Source: Acanthopleura granulata (lineage: Eukaryota > Mollusca > Polyplacophora > Chitonida > Chitonidae). Taken from it: a DNA stretch of 64,000 nucleotides. Below the pieces are notes generated by a model. It searched no databases. It saw nothing but the letters and a program-made list of their open reading frames with translations, and was not told where the DNA came from. The translations under genes were made by a program, and so were the position numbers. The stretch covers positions 124,001-188,000 of the forward strand of contig JABBOT010000005.1 of the NCBI GenBank assembly GCA_016165875.1. Reading direction: 5' to 3'. This document shows, piece after piece, positions 50,801-59,700 of the stretch. Position 1 is the first letter of the stretch. Every line of letters starts with the position of its first letter.

Positions 50801-52594
50801 ATATACAGTAATTTAATATATACATGTATTTATTGTGGTATTTGTTACAGTTAGAGAATTGTAATTACCTACTTGCAACGTATGTTAATGTTAAACCAAA
50901 CTACCTCATTACCATATATTTGCACATGAGCAGTGTAAACATTGTGAAAGAAATAAAGTCATATGTCTTACAGATGCCATATACATGGACTTCATCTAAT
51001 TAGTAATGTGGAGCTTGATGTCCTGTTTTGCCAGGAGGATTGGATCCCTGTGAAGTGGGTGAGAACACCGTACTATGATGATCACTTTGACATCCAGGAG
51101 GAGCAGTTCCTGCTAGGCAAGACCTTAGTGATGTTAGGCAAGACACAACCTAATCTGATTGGTTGCTCATGTCAGGTGATGGGTTTGGGACTGTATGAAA
51201 GGTTTGCCAGGGGGCTGCAGTTGTTGGAGTCGTTTGTGTCAGATGGAGGATCAGCACTGGTCGCTAAAGAGGCCGTAAGTTTATGTTAATGTGGAGTTCA
51301 TGACTATATTCTTTCTTGCTGGTAATAGAAAGGAAACAATAAGTTTAGTGAACAGGGTTTTGTTCATTTTGATGCTATTCGTAAATTTTATTAAAGAATC
51401 AAAAGATTATCATGTGTCTTTAGCTGGAGTGAGGCAGGAGAGAAAATTTTTACTTTTTTTTCATTATGTTACTGTGACGTAATGTTTGTTTCAGAATTTT
51501 TTTTTTTTAGGTCTTGGGCAGGAGTCCAGGTCTAAGAAAACTAATTTTTTTCCTTTCTTTCGTTACTACTTGTATGCAAAAGAAAATAAAAGGGACTTTC
51601 CTTATGACATTCTGCTGTGATGAATTAAACAATAAAATTCATGAAAAATAAATAAAATAAATGAAAACTGTATACTTGGATTCAGCTCTCTTTTTATGCT
51701 GGACTGAACATGGATGTAAGCAGGAAAAATGACATTTTACATGTATGGGGGTGATTTTGAGAGATACTCTCTGCTTTTATTTGAATGCTTGTGTGGCAGA
51801 TGGCAACGTTTGAGAGCTCTCTGGTGAATGCACCAACACGTGACCCAAATGTCCCAGAGAAAGAACTTGGCTTCAGAGCGATAGCTGACGAAATAGAACT
51901 GCTGAAATGTACACCTGAAGAGAAGGAAACCTACCTGGACAAGTTTAAGGTACAAGTAGGTCTGATATCTGATAAAAAAACTGTTATTTGTCAATCAAAC
52001 GATTACATGTACAAGCACATATTTATGGCCATGATATCTGTATGATATCATCTAACAGGCATTCTCCACTTGTAACACCGACCACCATGGTAACAGTAAT
52101 ACATTCTTCAGTATTGCAACAATCAGATTTTAAGGTAATACTAGATGAAGAGCTGCTTGACAACTTCAGATTGTGTCACTTGTATTTTACAGGTGTTGTC
52201 TGACAAAGTAGAATCCTGTGGCGGAGTGCAGGAGGTTTCATTGAGCGATATGGTCCAGAAAAAGGTAGAGGAAGAAATAGGAGCTCATGAGCAGGCAGAC
52301 ATAGAGGCTCAGCTAGCATTGTTTGAGGAGTGGAATGCACAGCGTGAACAACTGCTGGCAGCTCAAGTTCATGCCATTCTGAAAGAGGAAAAACTGAAAG
52401 AGGTGCAACAAAAGTTGAAGGAGTTACAAGAGAAGGAAGAAGTTTTGAAATATTTCGAAAGTCAGCCAGAACTGGAGTTGGCAATGTGGCGTGCACCAAA
52501 AGAAAAACCAGAACCGATAAAAGACTCCGATCTAGATCCTGAGGAATTGCGAGCTCGACGTATAAAACGAAGGAAATTTCGCACGAACATTTGA
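38707..52594 (+). CDS. MRPS27: Mitochondrial small ribosomal subunit protein mS27, complete, 10 exons
   Basis: The product is a PPR-family protein of the mitochondrial ribosome small subunit, which acts in the matrix in translation. Exons read directly: 38707-38812, 42285-42377, 44816-44886, 45341-45405, 45738-45852, 48243-48321, 50426-50577, 51035-51274, 51800-51949, 52193-52594. All have GT/AG boundaries, and the phases join to exactly 491 codons including the stop. Matches to remembered vertebrate MRPS27: RRYFLSERY (residues about 37-45) to KRYLLSSAY; HKFRRSPSG to YKFRHSP; HDFGLFPDPYA to YGIFPDNFT; AYELMLQEDF..LLSLY to FEVMMQEAF..LLSLY. The start has a basic, hydroxyl-rich leader without acidic residues, as expected for a mitochondrial targeting sequence. 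The C-terminus (about residues 380-440) is a charged helix/coiled coil, followed by a basic tail. At 490 residues it is longer than the human protein (about 414). The exon 7 donor (GTCTGT) is weak. The gene converges with fibrillin. Confidence 0.93.
39915..39975 (+). mobile_element. SINE fragment, family 3 (3' end)
   Basis: CACGATATGGCTGAGATGTT, then GCCGATGTGGTGTTAAAC, then an ATCATTCATTCATT tail. This SINE 3' end is one I associate with molluscs. It lies in MRPS27 intron 1. Confidence 0.6.
40880..41880. promoter_or_regulatory. Dense cluster of AGGTGTA/TACACCT motifs in MRPS27 intron 1
   Basis: Some 20 occurrences of TACACCTCA-like words or their complement lie in two groups (40886-41190 and 41700-41880). 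One is the perfect palindrome GAGGTGTACACCTC (40886-40899). Spacing is irregular, unlike a simple tandem repeat. CACCT is the core of E-box/ZEB and T-box half-sites, so a regulatory role is conceivable. A decayed repeat is the alternative. Confidence 0.3.
42640..42705 (+). mobile_element. SINE fragment, family 2 (plus orientation)
   Basis: CACCATAATGCTGGCCGCTG, then TCGTATAGGTGAAATATTCC, then TGAGTACA. This is the conserved core in the direct orientation, inside MRPS27 intron 2. Confidence 0.65.
42725..44075 (+). repeat. Minisatellite, units of 72 bp and about 59 bp, about 19 copies
   Basis: The long unit contains ACATCAAACTGACCACTTGT, CACTGACTGTCAAAGGTGCC and AGGCCAACTGGGTTTTCTCC-like parts. 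The short form lacks the TCAAAGGTGCC segment. Since 72 is a multiple of 3, one frame stays open with a 24-residue period (for example 43387-43710), but this is in MRPS27 intron 2 and is not a gene. Confidence 0.92.
44575..44592. repeat. (TG)n microsatellite
   Basis: A short TGTGTG run in MRPS27 intron 2. Confidence 0.8.
45738..45852 (+). CDS. MRPS27: MRPS27 exon 5: source of the donor array
   Basis: The exon encodes FRRSPSGL...LLDIIQNK, a PPR-like helical stretch, and ends AACAAG|GTGAGT. From about its midpoint to its donor it is repeated ten more times immediately downstream (see the array at 45853-46990). The first and last bases agree with the neighbouring exon phases. Confidence 0.9.
45853..46990 (+). 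repeat. Tandem array of exon 5 end plus splice donor, 10 copies
   Basis: After the true donor at 45853, ten more copies of the exon 5 tail plus GTGAGT follow. Exon-like ends fall at 45958, 46064, 46170, 46286, 46392, 46508, 46624, 46740, 46856 and 46972, so spacing is either 106 or 116 bp. The 106-bp type carries CCCCATATCCCATGCCGAGC and the 116-bp type ACCACCTGGCTGGCCATATC. In nine of the ten copies the exon-derived codons stay open and read close to GQTEQLLDIIENK, with K-to-E and Q-to-E changes. The copy ending at 46856 has TTTTTC in place of TTAGAC. Confidence 0.95.
47080..47235 (+). mobile_element. SINE head, family 2 (tRNA-like part)
   Basis: GATGACCCAGGAGCCTCTCA, then GCTGTGAGTTCAAGTCCAGC (B-box-like), then GGCTTCCTCTCC and GGAAGGTCTGCTAACAGATG. 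It is the complement of the head-to-middle region of the other family 2 copies and lies in MRPS27 intron 5. Confidence 0.7.
47340..47435 (+). mobile_element. Second SINE head, family 2
   Basis: GCGCTAGTGCAGTGTAATTA, then CCCAGGAGCCTCCCACCAAT, then GCTGTGAGTACAAATCCAGC. It is cut off after the B-box region. Confidence 0.65.
47485..47625. mobile_element. Foldback MITE-like element, 141 bp
   Basis: TTATACCAGCATGCGTCGTG at the left is matched by the inverse of CATGCAACACGCTGGTATAA at the right. The inside also folds (TCAAGAAGATAAATATTTTG against AAATATTGATCTTTGA), with CCCAAAGGG at the centre. Almost the whole element is an imperfect hairpin. Ends read TTATACC...GGTATAA, compatible with a TA or TTA target site. 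Confidence 0.6.
48632..49150 (+). repeat. Minisatellite, exact 75-bp period, 7 copies
   Basis: The unit contains GTGTGCTGACTTCTGTTGAG, TTAGAAAAGAAGCTGTGTGT and CTGGTGTCTAGGGTTACACG. Unit starts are exactly 75 bp apart (48646, 48721, 48796, 48871, 48946, 49021, 49096), with few substitutions, so the array is young. It lies in MRPS27 intron 6. Confidence 0.95.
49593..50212 (+). repeat. Minisatellite, 17-bp unit
   Basis: The unit TTGGGCCAGCAGCTCTC repeats about 35 times with scattered indels, in MRPS27 intron 6. Long frames on both strands with a 17-residue period are by-products. Confidence 0.92.
52193..52594 (+). CDS. MRPS27: MRPS27 last exon: C-terminal coiled coil and stop
   Basis: The acceptor TATTTTACAG precedes 133 codons and TGA. 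The middle is a Glu/Lys/Gln-rich helix (EEEIGAHEQADIEAQLALFE, then repeated KEEKLKEVQQKLKEL), matching the charged C-terminal helix of vertebrate MRPS27. It is followed by a Pro-rich linker and a basic end (RARRIKRRKFRTNI) that I do not recall from mammals. No AATAAA was found shortly downstream. Confidence 0.88.
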   Translation: MLSDKVESCGGVQEVSLSDMVQKKVEEEIGAHEQADIEAQLALFEEWNAQREQLLAAQVHAILKEEKLKEVQQKLKELQEKEEVLKYFESQPELELAMWRAPKEKPEPIKDSDLDPEELRARRIKRRKFRTNI

Positions 52595-53333
52595 TCTCAG
52601 GCTGTTGCTTCTCTAATGAATGTGCTGTATCTTCTGTGCCAAGATTTGTACATGTAATTGTTTTGATTGAATACTGAAGTTGTAGAAATATACCCATTTT
52701 GATTATAAGGATTTGTGAATCATTGTGAAATGTATTTGCACAACATGCAGTGTGGACAAGGCGCATGTCTTTCAGCACTACATCCAGGATTGAATCCCAA
52801 GGTGAGTCATGTCAACTTTGAGTACTTAGCACTACCTCACTTGGCACTCAGCATGGCACGCATAGACCAAGTACTGGTGTGCCAGGTGTCAGTACAAGGT
52901 GACTGGGAGGGATGACCTACCTGGTGTCTTCACCAGTGTTTTTGTGAGGCAACATTCTAAATATGTGGTCTTCTGCCGATAGACACCATTGTGATGTGAC
53001 AGAAATGTTTTCATAAGCAATGTTTAACAGCTGCCAAAGCAATAAGTATGGACCAAAAATTTGAAAAAGGTCCACTTCTGTGTGCTGTATGCCTATTTCA
53101 CACTAGAAACTGACCCATCCTATGCATGAAATGAATGGCAGTCATGGACTCGCATGAATCTTGTTAGAAATCGGCCAAAGGAGAGAAAGGCTTTGAATCT
53201 ATGTTGGGGATTTGGTTTCTTCCACTGTTTGAGTGGACTGGATGACTTGCACAGGTAGCTGCAGACCACCAGCACCTCGACACATTAAATGGTAACTTAT
53301 CCTGGGCAGTGAGTCGCTGCAGCCTCCAGAGCT

Positions 53334-54210
53334 TTGTGAGGTTGTAGCCTCTGGCACACATAGATTTGTGGGCCTGTAGCCTCTGGCACACATAGATTTG
53401 TGGGGCTGTAGCCTCTGGCACACATAGATTTGTGGGCCTGTAGCCTCTGGCACACATAGATTTGTGGGCCTGTAGCCTCTGGCACACATAGATTTGTGGG
53501 CCTGTAGCCTCAGCCACACATAGATTTGTGGGCCTGTAGCCTCTGGCACACATAGATTTGTGGGCCTGTAGCCTCTGGCACACATAGATTTGTGGGGCTG
53601 TAGCCTCTGCCACACATAGATTTGTGGGGCTGTAGCCTCTGCCACACATAGATTTGTGAGGTGGTAGCCTCTGGCACACATAGGTTTGTGGGCCTGTAGC
53701 CTCTGGCACACATAGATTTGTGGGCCTGTAGCCTCTGGCACACATAGATTTGTGGGGCTGTAGCCTCTGGCACACATATATTTGTGGGGCTGTAGCCTCT
53801 GCCACACATAGATTTGTGGGCCGGTAGCCTCTGGCACACATAGATTTGTGGGGCTGTAGCCTCTGCCACACAGATTTGTGGGCCTGTAGCCTCTGGCACA
53901 CATAGATTTGTAGGGCTGTAGCCTCTGCCACACATATAGATTTGTGGGCCTGTAGCCTCTGCCACACATAGATTTGTGGGCCTGTAGCCTCTGCCACACA
54001 TAGATTTGTGGGCTATTTGCGGAGCTGTAGCCTCTGCCACACATATATTTGTGGGGCTGTAGCCGCTGCCACACATCTAGATTTGTGGGGCTGTAGCCTC
54101 TGCCACACACAGATTTGTGGGGCTGTAGCCTCTGCCACACAGACTTGTGGGGCTGTAGCCTCTGCCACTCATAGATTTGTGGGGCTGTAGCCTCTGCCAC
54201 ACATTGATTT
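53334..54210 (-). repeat. Minisatellite, 32-bp unit, about 27 copies
   Basis: The plus-strand unit is CTGTAGCCTCTGGCACACAT plus AGATTTGTGGGC. It sits between the convergent MRPS27 and fibrillin genes. Open frames of up to 333 codons on the minus strand arise because the unit has no stop in any minus frame; they show only the repeat period. Confidence 0.93.
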
Positions 54211-54254
54211 GCTCATGTACAACCTGGACTATTATTACGTAAAGCCGTAGTCTG

Positions 54255-54310
54255 GAATACTCTGTTTAATGCCATACTCAATAATTTTTCATCCATACGA
54301 TGGGCGTAGG
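54255..54310 (-). mobile_element. SINE relic, family 2
   Basis: CTGTTTAATGCCATACTCAA, then TAATTTTTCATCCATACGAT. A strongly diverged tail segment. Confidence 0.4.
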
Positions 54311-54589
54311 TTTTATGGATGAAAGAAACTGGAGTGTGTGGGTTAAATTGCTGAAATTTGGCAAGCTACTGATGAACTTTCCCATGAGTGACCTATAGAA
54401 ACACAAACCAATTTGGCCATGCTGGTGGCAGACAATATAGTCACCAAGGTGCCAGGAATAGGAAGAGCAGGAATCAGCATGTTGTGTCCTAGCGATGGAG
54501 AAGCAACTACCTGCCACATAATGCTAAAAATTACAACCTACATCAATAACAGTCATATTATGTTATAAAAAGTAGGAGAACACCCCTTG

Positions 54590-56351
54590 TCTGGTACACA
54601 AGATGTTTATTGATAAAGACATAATTTAATCTACTGCTTGTAACTCTCCAGTCTCTCTACTGCAAAGCTGACAGACGAGGGCCTTTAAGTCAGATGGATG
54701 CAGTGTTAGAAATTGCCAGAAAAGAGGGTGAAACTAACATGAACACACTGTATAACTAGGAACGTTGCATTAAGCCTTTGAAAATCTAGATCAAGACTGT
54801 AAACTATATGCATGTGTTGCTATATAATGGCCAGGGGAAAGAATGGAATACAGATCTAATTTATGGTTGACATAATGTAGGTTTCCATTTAAGTCTCCAC
54901 ATCAAGTGGATTCATATCTAATATCCTCTAATGTATAACTACAAAACAAAATGATATACAAGACATTCAATGATTCCAAATCTAAATTCAACCAAACTTC
55001 CAACTTGGAAAGTTGAGCTATAGGTTTTAGTTGAAACCATTGCACACAGGAATGAATGGCTTCATGTCATATTTCAATGTTGATTTTACATTTAGCCTCT
55101 GAAATCCTACAATGCCATAATACTTGCCATACATACACATACATACATGTAGCACTTTTTCGTATATTTTTAAATCTGTAGCACTATAGTTGGTGTGTTT
55201 ACGATGACATCCTTGTATACAAGTACACATACATATCTGCACTATTATTACTAGTCAACCTAACCCAGCTGTATAATCAAATGTCACAAAATACTGTGCA
55301 CTATATAGTCCCTTAACACTGGATATTAGGTGTGATTCATTGATGTGTAAAAACAGGTTTAAGTAAAGCACAAAGGGCACTGGTCACATATGCTTACCAC
55401 ACACAAGTTCTAAACTACAGAAGGGTCATAATATGTCATATGTGCATACTATATAAAGCATCATACATTTACTGCAGTGGAACAGCCATGACAGAAAGAC
55501 AACGGCACTATATTTTGCATAATTTACATATGGCAGTGATAATTACTTTGTGCATAGATAAGAAGCTCAATGAAAACCTCCCTCACTGAATGATTCAACC
55601 TTTTTTTGTAGGTTTGTTTATACTGATTGTCACAACAGACATGTCTTTACTCTTTAAAGAATCAGTACTTGAACAAGTTTGTCACACAGTTGAACAGGTT
55701 ATTGGCTTGTTTTTCTTATATGTGTAAATTTTTCTTTACACTGACATACATTTTGCCCTAATTGCTGTTGGCTTAACAGCAAAGAAATCCTGAAATTTTG
55801 GTCATCAATATTTGAGAGACCAAGGAAACCCATCAATGAAAATTTTCTTTCTTTTTTTTTTTTTTTGGTGTTTTACTTTTCAAAGAACTAAATACCGTGG
55901 TGGCTAATGGAAAAGTGTTACCCCTGGCAGACCTTTAATACTCAAGTAAACCAAATCTTGTGATCGTGGAAATATAACTATTCCAGCTGAGGCAAACTAG
56001 AAATAAATGCCTGTGACAACATGGCACCTCATGCTGTTGATACATCAAAAAGTTCATCTTAGATAGAAAATATTTGACTAATTAATTTTGTGTAGAAAAA
56101 AAAATCTAAAAATAATAAATAGAGATGTTTGGACAATCACTTCCAATGATCTATCATAAGATGACCACACTTAAAAACTGACTTTACAATGGCTTCATAA
56201 AGAATGTAATTACATGAATGTTTGGAAAAGACGTATTTATATTTTTGTCTGTTGCCTTACTTTTAAGTTTGGAATTTTCTACCGAGTATATACAACCGAT
56301 AGTTCTACCCATTTGTTTATATTGTTCTCATAAATCTAGTCACTACTTCAC
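54590..56351 (-). other. Fibrillin 3' UTR candidate and intergenic sequence
   Basis: Downstream of the fibrillin stop there is no coding sequence. The only clear minus-strand AATAAA seen is the complement of TTTATT at 54606-54611, giving a possible 3' UTR of about 1.75 kb. The end is uncertain. Confidence 0.3.
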
Positions 56352-56714
56352 TCAGTCCACAGAAATGTTCAGTTTTATATATGATGTTGACAGAGGGATG
56401 GACTCGTCCTCCGGGTGATCAGGCATGCACTCAATTTCCAGATTAAACTCTTCCTTCCTCGTAACTTTATGAGTGAAATGCAGAGATGTGATGCCACGCC
56501 TCATGCGTAGTGAGAACGCTCCCTCCTCATTTCCACGTGTTATTGTGTAGTGGATGTTGTTCTTCAGAGCTGAGAGCGCTGGCATCAGCTTTAGAACGGC
56601 AGATTGCCGGCGAGTCTGCTTGCGCCTTAGATGAAGTGTGATTGGCCGGGAAGAATTGAACTCCAGCAAATCACGAGCCAGCTCTATTCTTGACCTTGTC
56701 AAGGCTTCCTCCTC
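56352..56714 (-). CDS. FBN: Fibrillin last exon: asprosin-like C-terminal domain
   Basis: The acceptor TGTGTTTGCAG precedes 120 codons and a stop at 56352. Landmarks are [12 protein letters not shown] (one NSS sequon), [25 protein letters not shown] and [10 protein letters not shown], co-linear with the FBN1 C-terminal propeptide. A cysteine (IECMPD) near the end has no FBN1 counterpart that I recall. Confidence 0.92.
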   Translation of the reverse strand, partial: EEEALTRSRIELARDLLEFNSSRPITLHLRRKQTRRQSAVLKLMPALSALKNNIHYTITRGNEEGAFSLRMRRGITSLHFTHKVTRKEEFNLEIECMPDHPEDESIPLSTSYIKLNISVD

Positions 56715-59700
56715 CTGCAAACACAAAATTAAGTTAAGATAAATCACAGGTCAAAGTTGGCAACATCTTGGCTAGAAACCTTCAAGGCTTCCTACCCCTG
56801 CAAACACAAAGGTAAGTTAGGATGAATCACGTGTTAAAGTCAGCCATAGCATAGCTAGAAAACTTCTTACATTTAAATGTAAATGTTTTGAAGTGTTTTA
56901 CATGCAGGAGTTAAAATAAGAATCAGACTGTGGAGTGGGCACCACTTAAACCAAAACACAGAAAGCTTTTCCTTAATTTGTAAATGATTTCATCTTCAGA
57001 GATAACAGAGAGAACAGAGAAGAGATTTCCTATTGGTTTAGGTGTGAATGTCACAATACCCTGTTCCATCAACAACAGTTCTAACAGCTGTAAAATTATT
57101 AGAGAGAGGGCCAACACATTTGACTTCTCACAAGTCTGATGCCCATGAACTTTCACTGACTAGATTTTCAGCATTACTGTTCTTCCCTCATACAGAGTAC
57201 GAGCTACCTGCTGTAATAAACAATCCAGTACCTTCAATTTCCTGGCCTTCGCTTGTTTCACACTTCTCTTCAGTCTCTGTATGCTGATTTCCTCCACATC
57301 TTCTGGGATGACCAGAGTCCTGTTGGAAAGTTTATAATGAAACTCTCTGATCAGGACATCAATGTCGTCATTGTCATCATCATCATCATATACGTCTTCC
57401 TTTGTCAGGCTCCGTCTGCTCCGCTGAAGCGGGAGGTCCTTGTCCTCGATATCACAGGTGTAGCAGCCTTCTCCTGGGGGTAGCTTGCCCCCAGGGGGTG
57501 AGGCCACGTGAGGGATTTCAATACCTTCTGGGAACTGGGGCTGGGAATCCGGGCCCGTGGGGCTGCTGGTAGATATACAGTGTCTGTAAACAGAATAACA
57601 TAACACATGACATAAGCATTCTGGAAGTATTGCGAAAGCAAAATATATCCCTTTGTCTGGGCCATCAGAATAATACCTATGTCGAACTCCACAACACAAC
57701 AACAGTCGCCTTAAGATGGACAAAAGACAAACTTTATCTGTAACTTGTCTCCGTTAAGCCATACAATAAATTCAAAAGAGAAAAATCTGTAATTATCAAA
57801 GAAAAAAAAAAAAGGACGGAAATAGGTTCAAGTCTGAAACAGGGTAAAAACCGTCATTTCGTTGAAATGGACAAAACCACCCCAAATGAATCTGCATCTG
57901 ATCATAGTGAGGCAATGTACCAAGTTCAGTTTAATATGATCAATGCGTTTGGAAAACTGATCCCTAACAGACAAAGTGTAAACCTATCCATGTAAATAAT
58001 TTGATCAAAAATCATTAGTAAATAAGTTAAGTTTCTTTCACTTATATGACAGTGACATGACGGGTTCATGGGTATGTGAAAGGATAGCACCTTGTATCTG
58101 ACAGAATTGTAACCGTCTTACTTCTGCAGGCTAATCACAGAGTCACTCATTCCAGTTCAGGTTGAAAAACAAATATGTTTGAATTTATGGTAAAAAAAAA
58201 AACTGCTTTAACAAAGGTCCTGGCAGTGTTAGCTCACCCTTGGGCAATTCTCTGGTAGCCACTTGGACACCTACAGAAGAAACTGGAGTCTGTTGCCGTA
58301 CAGCCAAAGTTACATGGATTGCCTCCACACTGATTATAATCTGCAAAAGTCATATTCCAGCCATGTCATGTTTATGGCTTTAAAGTTTAAGAAAGCTTAA
58401 ATCTCTACCCTACAGTAACTAAATGTAACAATGGCTAGAGCTGAGATCAATTTCTGCAAATATTACGCAAAGCCAAGACCATGTGTTCATTAACTGAATT
58501 TAATTTATAAATACTGGAATGTTTGTACAGATACCTCACCTCAGTGGAAGCTGTCCAAAGAAAGAACAAAGTGGCACAAATAACCAATGAGCCAGGAGAA
58601 CTACCACTGATGGTGAAGCAACATGTATCATATACAACAAGCAGGTTTTATGCTGCCCTCATGGTTTTTGTTCACAGGCTAATTGAAGCTCATGCCCTTG
58701 TGTACATGGCCCTGGGTAAATCACCTCTGTTTTGCCCTTTTTTGTTGAAAATGTCAGCATAATATACTGCTATTCATGAATTCAACAAGCATTTCTCGGA
58801 CTGTTCGCACCTATTAGACCTATTTGATTTTCTCCTTGTTTGGTGACTGTTTCAAACCATCACAATGATGGCCGATGTTTGTCAGCATCCCCAAGAATTT
58901 ACTCTGAACACCAGAGCATGAACCACCAACTATTGGCAGGTACCGCACAAACTTCTTCACACAAAGCTGGAGGTGAACCAGCAATGGCTGGATTTGAAAT
59001 CCATGCTTCAACAGACAGGGTATCTCCACCACAGGTAACTAGCAAGGAATAAAATACAGGTGTATCACTACATGTAATTCTCGAATGTTGGCATCAACTC
59101 AGAATGACAGTGGGAAATGGGAATGATGTGTTGATCACAATGCAATACAATGTGGTTATTTGTTTATTTACGAGTTTGCTTAGCAGCAGAGTTTATAACT
59201 GAGAGCCCTGCCTTGCCTGTGTGTGATGTTTCAGCCTTTACTTACCCACACATGTTGCCAGGGTGAGGTCAAAATTGAGACCATTGCTACACTGACACTG
59301 GAAACTGCCCAGAGTGTTGAAACATGTGGCTCCCCCACACAGGCTCCCATCCATACACTCATTGTCATCTGAAACACAAATCAGCCATGAACACATCCTC
59401 CATTCTTGGGAGCAGAACAGCTGATGTATAAATTACACATGCATGTATATATGGACAAATAAAGGTGAGCGCTTACATACATGTATGTGCCCAAGATGTT
59501 AATTTAATTAATTCACCACAACCATGGGCAAACTGGGACACTGACTGAGAAGCAGATTAGAAGTTAACACCCTTCTAGTCTACAGTGTCGCTTGGTTTGT
59601 CACCAACACATATAGAGCCCATTTACTGGTCTGAGAACAGTGCCAAACCTAAGGTGGCTTCAAGAAAATGGTAACAGTGATACAAAATGCTCTTCAACCA

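Noticed and set aside
52176..52778. 200-codon minus frame
   Set aside because: It is antisense to MRPS27 exon 10, which is clearly the coding strand by homology.
53164..54200. Minus-strand frames of 277 and 333 codons
   Set aside because: They are translations of the 32-bp minisatellite, open in all minus frames, with no domain.
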